Below are positions 32,984-43,262 of a stretch of DNA of 64,000 nucleotides, in pieces. Position 1 is the first letter of the stretch. Each line of letters begins with the position of its first letter. The notes under the pieces were generated by a model that was not told where the DNA came from, ran no database searches, and saw nothing but the letters and a program-made list of their open reading frames with translations. The translations under genes were made by a program, and so were the position numbers. Source of the stretch: Verrucomicrobiales bacterium (GTDB lineage: Bacteria; Verrucomicrobiota; Verrucomicrobiia; Verrucomicrobiales; DEV007); the NCBI GenBank assembly GCA_016795385.1, contig JAEUHI010000017.1, positions 1 through 64,000 of the forward strand. Reading direction: 5' to 3'.

Positions 32984-35458
32984 ATGTCGATGAACGAGGC
33001 AGAGACGCGCTATGAGTTGATTGACCCCGCCCTCCGGGCGAAGGGATACACCCGTCCGTATCTCCGGCTTGAAACGAAGGCTCCGGTCGAACCGGTTGGT
33101 TTCAAGGGACGGCGGAAATCCGGGCCCGGGCGGGTTGATTATTTGCTGTGCGTCGACGTTCCGGGCGGCAAAGCGCCGCTCCCGATCGCGATCCTCGAGG
33201 CCAAGGCCGAGTCCAGAGATCCGCTGGAGGGCATGCAGCAGGCGAAGGGTTACGCGGAGTGCGAGCGATTCGACGCGAAGTATATCTTTTCGACCAACGG
33301 ACATCGCTACGCCAAGTTCAACGCCTTCGACGGGCAGCAGACCGGTCCGTTTCCTCTGGCGGAGTTTCCCGATCACCAGCGGCTCACGGACTGCTACCAC
33401 CGGCACACCGGAATCAATCTGGAGGCTCCCTCTACTTCTCTGCTTTTCCAGACCGACAGCACGGCCTACCCGGACACCCGTTATTACCAGGATGCCGCGA
33501 TCCGCGCCGTCTTCGAGAAGATCCTCGAATGCGAGAAAGAGGGAAAGCCGCCCCGAGCACTGCTTTCCCTCGCCACCGGCGCGGGAAAGACCATCATTGC
33601 GGCCAACCTCCTCTGGCGTCTCCACGAGGCCGGCCGCCTGCCGAAACCGGTGCTGTTCCTCTGTGATCGCGACGAGTTGCGCGAGCAGGCGTATCAGAAG
33701 TTGAGCGCGGTCTTCGGCGACAATGCCCGCATTGTAAAAACGGAGCGCGGTGAGAACGCGGCGCGAAACGCCCGCATTCACATCGCTACGTACCAGACGC
33801 TAGGGTTGGACGACGACAGCCAGGACTTCGCCAGTTTTCTCACCGAACACTATGGTAACGACGCCTTCAGCGTGATTATCATCGACGAGTGCCACCGCTC
33901 CGCCTGGGGTCGTTGGTCCGTGGTATTGAAGCGCAACCCGAATGCTATCCAGATCGGCCTCACCGCCACCCCGCGTTCCTTGCGCGAGAGCCGAAACGTC
34001 AAGCGTAAGGCACCCGAGCCAGATGAGATACGTGGAGCCTTTGAGGCGCCCAGACGGTCTCCGGCGCAGATCACCGACGACGATGCTGAGATCACCGCGC
34101 ACAACGAAAGGTATTTCGGGAAGGCCGTCTACGAGTACACCCTCGTCGAGGCGCAGCACGACGGTTATCTCGCCGCCTGCGAGATCGTGAAGCGCAAAGC
34201 CACCATCGACGCCCGCGTCTTTACGAAGGCCGAGGTTCTCGCGGCGCATCCGGTGAACATCAAGACCGGCCAAGCGCTCACAGAGGCGGACTTGACCAAG
34301 GAGACCTACACCTGCAAAGACTTCGACAAGGAACTCTTCATCGACATGCGCACCCCGGCGATGTGCTCCGACCTGTTCCAGTTGCTCTGCGAAAATGGAG
34401 GACCCGAGCAAAAAGTGATCATCTTCTGCACCCGCGAATTCCATGCCGACCGAGTCGCGATGTACATGAACAACCTCTACGCGACCTGGTGCGCCGAACA
34501 CGGTCGGGAGCGGAAGGACGACTACGCATTCAAGTGCATGGGTGGGCCGAACAAGGGCGCCGACAAGATCGAGGTGATGCGGGGATCCGGCGAGCGCGCC
34601 TTCATCGCCTGCACCGTCGATTTGCTCGAGGCGGGGGTGGACATTGAGCGGCTGAACTCCGTCGTGTTTTTCCGCTACCTCCAGTCCTCCATCAAATTCT
34701 ACCAGATGGTCGGGCGAGGCACCCGCATCCACGAGGAGACCAAGAAATACAAGTTCTGGCTCTACGACTACACCGGCGTCACCGACCTCTTCGGCACCGA
34801 CTTCATCAGCGACCCGCCGCACCCTCGACCCAACGGAGGCGGCGAAGGTGGAGGCGAGGGCGGCCTCTACGGTGGAGATGGTCCAGTGCCGCCTCGTGTC
34901 GGCGAGATTCCCGGGCAGACCGCCGTAATTTCGGACGGGAACTACATCCTCGGGCGGCGCGAGGGACAGGACGTGCGCATTCCCATCGACGAATATAGGC
35001 GCGAGATGATCGCTCGGGTCGTCAGCGAGGCGCACTCGCTGGATGAGTTCCGGCAGCTCTGGATCGAATCGCAAAAGCGTAGGCGGCTGATCGACCATTT
35101 GGTCGGGGACCAACTGGAACCCGAAGTGCTGCGTGACCTCGAACAGATGAACGATTACGACCTTTACGATTTCTTCGCCCACCACGGCTACAAGGCCCGC
35201 GCCTTGAAGCGGCCTGAGCGGGGTGGCCTCTATCTCATGGACAACAAGGCCTGGTTTGAATCGCTGGCGTCGGATGCGGCGGCCGTGTTGAGGGGCATCG
35301 GTCGGCAGTTCGCGCTCGATGGCACGCACGCCCTGGAGACACCGACCTTGTGGGATGTGCCGGAGATTCGCTCCGCAGGAGGATTGGATGCCTTGGCGAA
35401 GGTTGGCGAGCCTGTGCAGGTGGTGACAGAGGCGAAACAACGGCTTTTTGCGGCATGA
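32984..35458 (+). CDS. hsdR: Type I restriction enzyme, R subunit
   Basis: The 824-residue protein has an N-terminal PD-(D/E)XK nuclease (D52 in GRVDYLL; E72-A-K74 in AILEAKAE), then an SF2 helicase motor: Walker A LATGAGKTIIAAN near 200, DECH in IIIDECHRSAWG near 300, motif III GLTATPR, and motif VI QMVGRGTRIHEE. A Gly-rich linker (GGGEGGGEGGLYGGDG) precedes a helical C-terminal domain. Length and order resemble EcoEI/EcoR124-like HsdR. It translocates DNA and cuts unmodified DNA with HsdM and HsdS. It heads the operon; hsdS starts within its stop (ATGA). Confidence 0.95.
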   Translation: MSMNEAETRYELIDPALRAKGYTRPYLRLETKAPVEPVGFKGRRKSGPGRVDYLLCVDVPGGKAPLPIAILEAKAESRDPLEGMQQAKGYAECERFDAKYIFSTNGHRYAKFNAFDGQQTGPFPLAEFPDHQRLTDCYHRHTGINLEAPSTSLLFQTDSTAYPDTRYYQDAAIRAVFEKILECEKEGKPPRALLSLATGAGKTIIAANLLWRLHEAGRLPKPVLFLCDRDELREQAYQKLSAVFGDNARIVKTERGENAARNARIHIATYQTLGLDDDSQDFASFLTEHYGNDAFSVIIIDECHRSAWGRWSVVLKRNPNAIQIGLTATPRSLRESRNVKRKAPEPDEIRGAFEAPRRSPAQITDDDAEITAHNERYFGKAVYEYTLVEAQHDGYLAACEIVKRKATIDARVFTKAEVLAAHPVNIKTGQALTEADLTKETYTCKDFDKELFIDMRTPAMCSDLFQLLCENGGPEQKVIIFCTREFHADRVAMYMNNLYATWCAEHGRERKDDYAFKCMGGPNKGADKIEVMRGSGERAFIACTVDLLEAGVDIERLNSVVFFRYLQSSIKFYQMVGRGTRIHEETKKYKFWLYDYTGVTDLFGTDFISDPPHPRPNGGGEGGGEGGLYGGDGPVPPRVGEIPGQTAVISDGNYILGRREGQDVRIPIDEYRREMIARVVSEAHSLDEFRQLWIESQKRRRLIDHLVGDQLEPEVLRDLEQMNDYDLYDFFAHHGYKARALKRPERGGLYLMDNKAWFESLASDAAAVLRGIGRQFALDGTHALETPTLWDVPEIRSAGGLDALAKVGEPVQVVTEAKQRLFAA

Positions 35459-36000
35459 AGCGACTAGTAAGGCTCGGCGACGTTTTGACGGAAGTTAAAG
35501 AAGGCATTGGTGCCGATTGGCGTAATCATCCTGTGCTCGGTGCAACAAGAGATGGACTCGCGCCAGCTAAAGAGCGTCCAGGGAAGTATGCAGAAAGATA
35601 CAAACCAGTTGTTCCAGGAACGGTCTTTTATAATCCCATGCGTATCCTGATTGGTTCGATTGCTTTCGTGGACGACGATGACGAGCCAGGAATCACAAGT
35701 CCAGACTATGTCGTTCTGAAAGGTAATCCGGGCGAAGTGGATTCTCGGTGGTTTTATTACTGGCTTCGTTCTCCCGATGGGGAGAAATGTATTCAACTGT
35801 TGGCGCGGGGCGCGGTTCGAGAACGCATGCTTTTCAACCGTCTGGCTGAGGGAGAAATTGAACTCCCCGACTACGACACTCAACTGAAGATATCGGGTGC
35901 TTTGGCACAGGTGAGATCGATGCGGAAGGCCCTCCAGAGCCAACTCAAAGACCTCGAACTTCTCCCACAAAAACTCCTCGCCCAAGCCTTCGACGTCTGA
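35455..36000 (+). CDS. hsdS: Half-length type I specificity subunit
   Basis: The 181-residue protein has one target-recognition region (RLVRLGDVLTEVKEGIGADW ... GTVFYNPMRILIGSIAFVDD) and one conserved helical end (LKISGALAQVRSMRKALQSQ and LKDLELLPQKLLAQAFDV). Normal HsdS is about 400 residues with two recognition domains. A half-subunit can work as a dimer, giving a palindromic bipartite target, as known for some truncated HsdS proteins. Base composition of 35470-35900 is clearly more AT-rich than the neighbours, consistent with exchange of the recognition domain. The family position is strongly supported by hsdR upstream and hsdM downstream. Confidence 0.85.
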   Translation: MKRLVRLGDVLTEVKEGIGADWRNHPVLGATRDGLAPAKERPGKYAERYKPVVPGTVFYNPMRILIGSIAFVDDDDEPGITSPDYVVLKGNPGEVDSRWFYYWLRSPDGEKCIQLLARGAVRERMLFNRLAEGEIELPDYDTQLKISGALAQVRSMRKALQSQLKDLELLPQKLLAQAFDV

Positions 36001-36049
36001 ACCACGTGCCGTCTTGCCACTTCTGCGGCCTTCTGCTACGATTCACCCC

Positions 36050-36277
36050 ATGATCACTCCCCACGAACTTTCGGCCGTCCTTCAGGAACTGCCTGTCGCC
36101 GCCCGGGCCCAACTGGCGGTGGAACTGATCGACAGCCTCGGTGACGAGGCCTGGTCTGACGATGCACTTTCCGCCCTCGCGGACGAGCGGGATGCCGAAT
36201 TGGAGTCGGGCGCGGTCGAGGCAATGAACTACGATCAATTCATCGCCGGGCTGCGGCGTCCCGCCGAAGGCAGATGA
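36050..36277 (+). CDS. Addiction-module antitoxin (TIGR02574-like)
   Basis: The 75-residue acidic protein (MITPHELSAVLQELPVAARA, then QLAVELIDSLGDEAW and ALADERDAELESGAV) matches the putative addiction-module component family, the usual antitoxin partner of short ParE/RelE toxins. It overlaps the toxin start by 4 nt (ATGA). It is inserted between hsdS and hsdM. Confidence 0.85.
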   Translation: MITPHELSAVLQELPVAARAQLAVELIDSLGDEAWSDDALSALADERDAELESGAVEAMNYDQFIAGLRRPAEGR

Positions 36278-36573
36278 ACCTCGAGTTCCACCCCGCCGTT
36301 CAGCGCGATGTGAACGAGATCATGGCCTACTACATGCGGGAGGCCAGCGCGGCGCTGGCGGATCGATTCTACACCGACCTGCTGATCCAACTGGCGCGGA
36401 TCGCCGAACATCCGGAACAATTCTCGCCCTATCCGCCGAGCCCGCGCCATCAACGCGCCTTCCTCCCAGGCTTTCCGCATGTCATCCTTTTCCGGATGAA
36501 CCAGGGTCTGCCCCGCATCCTCGTCATCAAACACCAGAAGCAGCACCCGCGTCGGGGGCTGACCCGCCGGTGA
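36274..36573 (+). CDS. RelE/ParE-superfamily toxin
   Basis: The 99-residue basic protein begins MNLEFHPAVQRDVNEIMAYY and continues DRFYTDLLIQLARIAEHPEQ, then FPHVILFRMNQGLPRILVIK and HQKQHPRRG, the typical ParE/RelE pattern. It would poison gyrase or cleave mRNA unless bound by the upstream antitoxin. It ends 10 nt before hsdM, so loss of the restriction operon also means loss of the antitoxin. Confidence 0.88.
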   Translation: MNLEFHPAVQRDVNEIMAYYMREASAALADRFYTDLLIQLARIAEHPEQFSPYPPSPRHQRAFLPGFPHVILFRMNQGLPRILVIKHQKQHPRRGLTRR

Positions 36574-36583
36574 TTTCGCCGTC

Positions 36584-38533
36584 ATGCCCCGCTCGAAAAA
36601 AGTTCCCGCCACGCCGCCTCCAGTGAAGAAGACCCGGAAGACAAAGGTTCCCAAGGCAATTTCGAACACACGTTCGCTATCGTCCTTCGTAAAATCCATC
36701 TGTGACATCCTGCGGCGCTCAAACTGTGCGAGCGCCCTGCAATACGTGCCCGAACTGACTTGGATCCTATTTCTCCGGATCCTAGATGAACAGGAACGGA
36801 AGGAGAAAGCGAGGGCCGAAGCCGTGGGCGGAAAGTTCGAACCAGCCCTCAAAAGCCCTTACCGCTGGCAGGACTGGGCGGCTCCCTACGCCAAGGACGA
36901 AGACGCTCTGGACATCCATCCCCGCACTGACGATAGAAAACCCTGTGGTTGGAAGCGGCAGGAACTTTTCGCCGCTGGCGATGGCCGCCTTTTCGACTTC
37001 ATCAACACGGAGCTGCTGCCCTACCTGCATGGTCTCGACAAACTCCCAGGAACGAAACAACCCAATCCGGAGGCAACGCCAAAGCAACGTGTGATCGGGC
37101 GCATCATGACCGCTGTGGAACGGGTGCGGGTGGACAACGAAACGAATTTCCGGGACGTGCTCGACAAGGTCGACGAAATCCGCATCGACCACGTGGACGA
37201 CACCCACTTTTTCACCCTCTCGCAAGTCTACGAGGATCTCCTGCTGAAAATGGGCGAGAAGAACTCGGATGGCGGACAGTTCTTCACCCCGCGCGAGGTG
37301 ATCCGGGCGATGGTCCACACAGCCCGGCCGGAACTCGGAAAGACCGTTTACGATCCCTGTTGTGGCACGGGCGGATTCCTTGCCGTGGCCTACGAACACA
37401 TTGCCCGCGAGATGGGCCGTTCACCCGCCAGCACTGACCTCGACCGGCTGAAGCACGAAACCTTCTTCGGCCGGGAAAAGGACAACATCGCCTTTCCCAT
37501 CGCGCTGGCGAATCTGGTGTTGCATGGCATCGATCAGCCGAATCTTTGGCACGGCAACACGCTCACAAAGCTCGCAAGCTACGCTGAACTCTACGCGACG
37601 GCTCCGAAGGTCTTCGATTTCATTCTGACTAACCCGCCCTTTGGCGGCAAAGAAGGCGTCGCCGCGCAGAAGCATTATGCCTTTAAAACCGGCAGCACCC
37701 AGGTACTCTTCGTTCAAGACATCCTCGGCGAACTGGCCGAGGGCGGCACCTGCGCCATCGTTCTCGACGACGGGTTCCTCTTCCGAAAGGACGAGGACGC
37801 CTTCGTAAACACGAAACGCAAGATGTTGGATGAATGCGCCCTCTGGGCGGTGGTCAGCCTGCCCGGCGGAGTCTTTGTCGGTGCGGGTGCGGCAGTGAAG
37901 ACGAATCTGCTGTTTTTCACCAAGGGGAAGAAAACGGAGAAGATTTGGTATTACGACCTTACCCATGTAAAAGTCGGAAAGAAATCTCCGATCACCCTGG
38001 CGCACTTTGGCTTCGGCCGAAATGGTGAGGTGCTCGACGATCTGGATCTACCGTCCGCTCTTACCGAGGCTTGGAAAGAGGACGAGACAAGCACGGGAGA
38101 CTTTCCAAGCTACGCGCGGTTGCTCCCACTTCGGGGAACTACGGAAGCGGAAAGCCGTTACTCGTGGACAGTGGATTTCGCCGCTCGCCGGCGCCAGGCC
38201 CGCGATGAAGCGCAGCCCCACAAGGACGAAGCGACCCGACTTAAGGTCGAAGTTGTGACGCTCAAGGAGGAGCTGAAGGCCATGAGATCGAGCCAATCGA
38301 AAGCGGACAAGATCAAGGAGCTGGAGGAAACGATCGTTGCCACGGAAAAGGCAGCGCGAGAATCCCAAGCAAAGGCGGACGCCATCGAGGCAGCGATCTA
38401 TGACCTGAAGGCCGTCAATCCAAATGTCGTGATCAAGGTCGATACCCGAACTCCGGAAGAGGTCATTCAGAGCATTGAGGAGCAGGGCAAGATCGTTGCG
38501 GAAGCGATGGCGGCGCTGCGCGGGATGTTGTGA
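36584..38533 (+). CDS. hsdM: Type I restriction enzyme, M subunit (N6-adenine methyltransferase)
   Basis: The 649-residue protein has an HsdM N-terminal helical domain (SLSSFVKSICDILRRSNCAS), the SAM-binding motif I YDPCCGTGGFLAVA near 255 and catalytic motif IV ILTNPPFGGKEG near 350. Residues about 535-610 form a charged coiled coil (KVEVVTLKEELKAMRSSQSK), which usually contacts HsdS. It methylates adenine in the HsdS-defined target and forms the core of the restriction complex. Being last in the operon after a toxin-antitoxin pair is unusual. Length is somewhat above the usual 500-550 because of the coiled coil. Confidence 0.95.
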   Translation: MPRSKKVPATPPPVKKTRKTKVPKAISNTRSLSSFVKSICDILRRSNCASALQYVPELTWILFLRILDEQERKEKARAEAVGGKFEPALKSPYRWQDWAAPYAKDEDALDIHPRTDDRKPCGWKRQELFAAGDGRLFDFINTELLPYLHGLDKLPGTKQPNPEATPKQRVIGRIMTAVERVRVDNETNFRDVLDKVDEIRIDHVDDTHFFTLSQVYEDLLLKMGEKNSDGGQFFTPREVIRAMVHTARPELGKTVYDPCCGTGGFLAVAYEHIAREMGRSPASTDLDRLKHETFFGREKDNIAFPIALANLVLHGIDQPNLWHGNTLTKLASYAELYATAPKVFDFILTNPPFGGKEGVAAQKHYAFKTGSTQVLFVQDILGELAEGGTCAIVLDDGFLFRKDEDAFVNTKRKMLDECALWAVVSLPGGVFVGAGAAVKTNLLFFTKGKKTEKIWYYDLTHVKVGKKSPITLAHFGFGRNGEVLDDLDLPSALTEAWKEDETSTGDFPSYARLLPLRGTTEAESRYSWTVDFAARRRQARDEAQPHKDEATRLKVEVVTLKEELKAMRSSQSKADKIKELEETIVATEKAARESQAKADAIEAAIYDLKAVNPNVVIKVDTRTPEEVIQSIEEQGKIVAEAMAALRGML

Positions 38534-38673
38534 CAAAGAGGTGGCTGACGCCTCCCCAATCCGTCCCTACCTACATCTCTCATTGCCCGGTAGACCAACG
38601 CGAATGGCCGCGAATGACAACGATTGACCGCAAATCACCGGAAGCTCATCGGTGATCTCAAATTTCTAACCCC

Positions 38674-39906
38674 TCAAACCCTCACCCGCTCCCGCACCTC
38701 CCTCACCTCCGGCACCGCATGGTGCCCTCTCCCTGCCACGACCCGTCCAAACATCCCCTCGAGATCGCCGATGTAGCCGTCGAAGTCATAACGCTCGCTC
38801 ACCAGCTCGAAACCGTTCCGCCCCAGTTGCCGGGCCTTTTCCTTGTCGCGGAGGAGTTCGTCGATGCGGCGGGCGTAGGCGGTGCGGTCCATCCAGGGGA
38901 CGAGGTAGCCGTTGTGGCCGTCGATGAGCCAATCCTTGATCCCGCCGGCGTCGAAGGCGACGACGGGCAGGGCGTAGCGCATCACCTCGAGTCCGATCGT
39001 GGCGATGGGCTCGGGCCAGACGCTGCTGAGGGCGACGACGCTGCAGTCGCGGTAGTAGGCTTTCAACTCCTCCTGCGGAATGAAACCGCGGAAGTGGACG
39101 CGGTCGGAGAGACCGAGCCGTTCGCTGAGCTGCTGGCAATGTTCGCGATGGTTGCCGTCGCCGAGGATGATGCACTCGAAGGGCGACTCGACTTTGGCGA
39201 GGGCCTCGAGGAGGACATCAACGCCTTTGCCGCGGATGATCTGGCCGGCGTAGAGGATGAGGTTGCGATCGCTGAAGCCGCTGCGCAGCCCTTCTTCGCC
39301 CATGCGGGGGACGGGGGCGTGGATCTCGATGCGGTCGCCGTCGAAGCCGTTGTTGAGGAGTTCGTCGCGCATGTAGGTGGTGACGACGACCATGCGGTCG
39401 AAGCGCCGGTTCAGGGCGATCTCGCGCTTTTTGTCGCCGTAACTGACCCACTTCAGGGGGAACCCGCCGTCACGGTTGCGGACGACGCAGGCGCCGCACG
39501 CGGTGGCGCAGTAAAGCGAAGCGGCGCGGGTGCAGATCTCGCGGGTGAAGACGTTGTATTTGTAACTGCGCATGCAGTAGATGTCGTGGTCGTGCACCAT
39601 GCGGACGAGGGGCGTGCCGCTGGCGACGAGGGTCTCGATCACGTCGAGATCGGCCATCTTGTGGACGTAGACGACATCGGGCCGGAAGTCGGCGAGGGCC
39701 TGCCGCGTGGCGGCGGCGGGGGAATCACCGAGCGCAAAACTGGAGGGGAAGACGCGGTGCCAGCCCTCCTCGTTTTTCCCGGTGCCGGGTCCGTGGAGGA
39801 TGCCGATCTCGTGCCCCCGCAGGCCGAGCTGCTCGGCGGTGATGTAGGCATTGGCCTCGGCTCCGGCGAGGGCGCCGAATCGTTCGTGGACGTAGAGGAT
39901 TTTCAT
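38674..39906 (-). CDS. Glycosyltransferase family 4 protein
   Basis: The 410-residue GT4 enzyme begins [20 protein letters not shown] with a GAEA acceptor loop. The C-terminal domain has [31 protein letters not shown] and the ECGLE-like [20 protein letters not shown]. Cytosolic or membrane-peripheral transfer of a sugar to a lipid-linked oligosaccharide is likely. An insert with Cys residues ([20 protein letters not shown]) is typical of one GT4 subgroup. It is the third gene of the H-NOX/kinase operon (ATGA overlap). Confidence 0.88.
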   Translation of the reverse strand: MKILYVHERFGALAGAEANAYITAEQLGLRGHEIGILHGPGTGKNEEGWHRVFPSSFALGDSPAAATRQALADFRPDVVYVHKMADLDVIETLVASGTPLVRMVHDHDIYCMRSYKYNVFTREICTRAASLYCATACGACVVRNRDGGFPLKWVSYGDKKREIALNRRFDRMVVVTTYMRDELLNNGFDGDRIEIHAPVPRMGEEGLRSGFSDRNLILYAGQIIRGKGVDVLLEALAKVESPFECIILGDGNHREHCQQLSERLGLSDRVHFRGFIPQEELKAYYRDCSVVALSSVWPEPIATIGLEVMRYALPVVAFDAGGIKDWLIDGHNGYLVPWMDRTAYARRIDELLRDKEKARQLGRNGFELVSERYDFDGYIGDLEGMFGRVVAGRGHHAVPEVREVRERVRV

Positions 39907-42900
39907 GAGGGCAGGATGAGGTCTTCGCGCTCCTTGTGGAGGAGGGCGCGGGCTTCGTGAAAGGATCGCTGGAGCGAGGCGGCAAGGATGGGCTGATCGT
40001 CGATGCGTTTGCTGGCGGCGCGGTCTTCGAGGTCGCGGCAGAGTTCAAGAAAGGAGCGCAGTCCGAAGAGAGAGCTGCTGCCTTTGAGGGAATGGGCGAC
40101 GCGGCGGAGTTCTTCCTGCTGCTCGCCACCGGCGAGTCGATCGATTTCAAGGAGGCGCGCGGGGGTATCCTCGAGCCAGCGATCGATGAGCATGGCGGCG
40201 GAGCCGGGGTCGAGCTCGGTGGAAAGACGTCCGACGGCTTCCCCGACGGTCTTTTCGTCGACGGGCGGGCCGGCGGCCGGTGTCTCGGCGGCAGGAGCGG
40301 CGTTTGCCTTCCGCACCTGTGCAAGGGCGGCGACGAGGAGATCGGCGCGGAGGGGCTTGGAGAGGTAGTCGTCCATGCCGGCGGCGAGGCAGCGTTCGCG
40401 TTCGCCGTCCATGGCGTTGGCGGTCATGGCAATGATCCGCACGGGAGGACGCTGCCAGGCGATGGAAGACTCGATCGCGCGGATTTGTTGGGTCGCCTCG
40501 TAGCCGTCCATGCCGGGCATGTGGCAATCCATGAGAATGCCGTCGTAGGCGCCGGAGCGGAAACGCTCGACGGCCTCGGCACCGTCGGGGGCGTGCTCGT
40601 GGGTGTAGCCGAGCTTTTCGAGATGGAGGATGGCGACGCGGGCATTGACGTCGTTGTCCTCGACGATGAGGAGGTGGGGTTTTTCCCCTTCATGCCGCGG
40701 CACGGCGGGAGCATCGCCGGGGAGGACATCGGCGTGAGGATCGCGTTTGCCGAGGATGGCCTCGCGCAGAGGCATGCGCCGGAGGGGTTTGAGAAGGAAG
40801 ACGTCTCCGCCCTGCAGCTCGTCACGCACGTGTTTGGCATCGGCGGAGTGCCCTAACACAATGACACGCGGACGGCGGCCCTGGAGGGCGAGCCGCTCGA
40901 TCATGACCTTCACTTCCGGAGTATAAAGTCGCGAGTGAATGAGGAGCACCTCCCACCCGGCGAAGGGATCACCGAGGGCGACAAGAACTTCGGCGCTGGT
41001 GGTGGCGACACCGGGCATGGCGGAGAGACCGGCGAGGGCGAGCATGGCGGCACGCCGGGATTTGAGGACATCATCGGCGACGAGGACGCTGGGCCCGTGG
41101 GCATGGGTGGCATGGCGGCGCGCGGAGCCGCCGGCGGGCGATCCGACCGGCAGATCGACGAGGAAAGAAGTGCCCTCGCGCGGCGCGCTGCGCACATCGA
41201 TGCGGCCGCCCATCATCCCGGCGAGACGTTTGGAAATGGCGAGCCCGAGTCCGGTGCCTCCGTAGCGGCGGGTGGTGGAGCCATCGACCTGGGTGAAGGG
41301 CTGGAAGAGGCGAGCGAGCTGGGTCGCGTTCATGCCGATGCCGCTGTCCTCGACGATGATCTCGATGCGTTTTTTCTTCGAGGTGCTGGTGGCGGCCTGG
41401 CGGACGAGGATGTTCACCTCGCCCTCGTCGGTGAATTTGATCGCGTTGCCGACGAGGTTGAGGAGGATCTGGCGGAGCCGGCCAGGGTCGCCGTGGATGG
41501 TCTCGGGCACCTCGGGTTCGATGAGAATGTTCATCTCGAGCCCTTTTTCGCGGACCTTGTGATAAAGGAGGTCGACGACGCCATCGATGACGGCATCAAG
41601 GGCGAAGGGCTCGTTCACGAGCTCCATGCGGCGCGCCTCGATCTTGGAGAAATCGAGGATGTCATCGATGATGGTCACGAGGGCCTCGCCGCTGGCGAGG
41701 ATGGATTCCACCATCTCGCGGTGGGTCGCGTCCATCCCGGCATCCTTGAGAAGCGACGCCATCCCGATGATGCCATTCATGGGCGTGCGGATCTCGTGGC
41801 TCATGATGGCGAGGAAATCGCTCTTGGCGCGGTTCGCGAACTCGGCCTGCTCTTTCGCGGCGAGCACCTCGGCCTCGGATTTTTTCCGGGCGAGGAACTG
41901 TCCGACCTGGTTGCCGATGCCCTTCAGGACGCGGCCATAGGATTCATCGAGCAGCTCGCTGGTCTCGCAAAAAAACTCGAGCACGCCAAAAAGATGTTCG
42001 CCCTGGAAGACGGGAAAGGCGACCGCGCCGGAGAGTCCGGCGTCGAGCGCGGCCTCGGCACGGGGGCATCCCATGGCGGCGGTGAGATCGTGGACGAGAA
42101 TCGTATCGACGGCCTGCAGGACTTTGCCTGGCAGACCCTCGCCTGCGGTAAACTGGTAATTGCGGTTGGTCTCGGCGAAATCCCCGAAGCGCGAAGCCTG
42201 CCGATGGCGGGCGTCATACCAGATCGTGGAGACTTTCAGACTGCCGTCCTCCTCGTGTCTCCAGGCACAACCGACGCGCCAGCCGAGACGACCCGCGACC
42301 ATCGTGAGGATGCGGCGGACGGCATCGGCAGGGGCGAGATCTTCATTGAGCACACGCGAGACATCGAGCTGCAGCTCGCGACGGAGGCTGTCGCGCCGAC
42401 GTTCCGTGATGTCGGTCTGGATCGCCATGAACGACGTGATGGTACCATCGTCCGACTTGATCGGCTGGACCTCGAGCGAGATCCAATAGGGTCGGCCGCT
42501 GCGGTGGTAATTGAGCACTTCGGTGACGAATCCCTTCCCCTCGGCGAGATGCCTCCGCATGTAGGCGATCGTCGCGGGATCGGTGCCTTTTCCCTGGAGG
42601 AAACTGCCGGGCTTCTTTCCGGCGACTTCGCCGAGCGTCCAACCGGTGATACGCTCAAAACCTTCATTCACCCACTCGATCCTGCCTTCGGCATCCGCGA
42701 GGACGACGGCATTCTCCGTGCGCGAGACGACGAGGGCGAGCTTGCGCGCCTCGCTCTCCTTCCCTTTCAACTCGGCGCGCTGCAAGGCGAGCCGGTCCGC
42801 GAGCTGACGCAGGTCGTCGTTCGCCATCCGCTGGGTCTGCAGCAGCTGGAGCAGGTCGAGCGAGGGATCGTGGATGGCGAAGTCGGCGAAGGTGATGGCG

Positions 42901-43262
42901 AGACGGTCGAGCTCGTCGCTGCACTCCACCCAGGGCGAGCAGAGCATCACCCACCGCTGTTTCGCTTTATCGACGAGAACTTGCCCGCGGAACTTGGTGC
43001 CCGACTGCCGGTGCTCGAAGAAATAGAGACTCTTCTCGGCATCGACGAACAGTTCCGCGCCGAAAACACCCTCTGGTCGGATCATGCCAAAACGTTGCTC
43101 GACATGGTCGCCCGGGCGGAGATCGGTGCAGACTTTGGCGAGCGAAGGCCCCCAGCCGCGGAGATGCAGGGAGGCATCCCACTCGAAATAAAACGGGAAG
43201 ACTTTTTGGAATTCTCCGGGAGAAAGCCCCGGGGGGTCCGGTGCTGGAGGATGCGGTTTCAA
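39903..43262 (-). CDS. HNOBA-containing hybrid histidine kinase
   Basis: The 1119-residue soluble kinase has an N-terminal HNOBA-type domain (about 18-145; [20 protein letters not shown]), a coiled linker, PAS (about 172-290), GAF (about 300-458), HisKA (His489 in MSHEIRTP), HATPase (NLVGNAIKF near 605, [10 protein letters not shown] near 672), a degenerate receiver (about 725-840; acceptor site reads LLIHS), a full receiver (Asp912 in [13 protein letters not shown], Lys969) and an Hpt domain (His1057 in AHSLKGSSS). HNOBA domains pair with H-NOX proteins, encoded directly upstream with a 4-nt overlap. It probably relays the H-NOX gas signal to an external response regulator. Confidence 0.93.
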   Translation of the reverse strand: MKPHPPAPDPPGLSPGEFQKVFPFYFEWDASLHLRGWGPSLAKVCTDLRPGDHVEQRFGMIRPEGVFGAELFVDAEKSLYFFEHRQSGTKFRGQVLVDKAKQRWVMLCSPWVECSDELDRLAITFADFAIHDPSLDLLQLLQTQRMANDDLRQLADRLALQRAELKGKESEARKLALVVSRTENAVVLADAEGRIEWVNEGFERITGWTLGEVAGKKPGSFLQGKGTDPATIAYMRRHLAEGKGFVTEVLNYHRSGRPYWISLEVQPIKSDDGTITSFMAIQTDITERRRDSLRRELQLDVSRVLNEDLAPADAVRRILTMVAGRLGWRVGCAWRHEEDGSLKVSTIWYDARHRQASRFGDFAETNRNYQFTAGEGLPGKVLQAVDTILVHDLTAAMGCPRAEAALDAGLSGAVAFPVFQGEHLFGVLEFFCETSELLDESYGRVLKGIGNQVGQFLARKKSEAEVLAAKEQAEFANRAKSDFLAIMSHEIRTPMNGIIGMASLLKDAGMDATHREMVESILASGEALVTIIDDILDFSKIEARRMELVNEPFALDAVIDGVVDLLYHKVREKGLEMNILIEPEVPETIHGDPGRLRQILLNLVGNAIKFTDEGEVNILVRQAATSTSKKKRIEIIVEDSGIGMNATQLARLFQPFTQVDGSTTRRYGGTGLGLAISKRLAGMMGGRIDVRSAPREGTSFLVDLPVGSPAGGSARRHATHAHGPSVLVADDVLKSRRAAMLALAGLSAMPGVATTSAEVLVALGDPFAGWEVLLIHSRLYTPEVKVMIERLALQGRRPRVIVLGHSADAKHVRDELQGGDVFLLKPLRRMPLREAILGKRDPHADVLPGDAPAVPRHEGEKPHLLIVEDNDVNARVAILHLEKLGYTHEHAPDGAEAVERFRSGAYDGILMDCHMPGMDGYEATQQIRAIESSIAWQRPPVRIIAMTANAMDGERERCLAAGMDDYLSKPLRADLLVAALAQVRKANAAPAAETPAAGPPVDEKTVGEAVGRLSTELDPGSAAMLIDRWLEDTPARLLEIDRLAGGEQQEELRRVAHSLKGSSSLFGLRSFLELCRDLEDRAASKRIDDQPILAASLQRSFHEARALLHKEREDLILPS

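Noticed and set aside
31713..38533. Prophage or integrated plasmid
   Set aside because: No integrase, transposase, att-like repeats, phage structural or replication genes; only restriction and addiction genes.
38534..38673. tRNA or small RNA gene after hsdM
   Set aside because: No cloverleaf or strong structured element found in the 140-nt gap.
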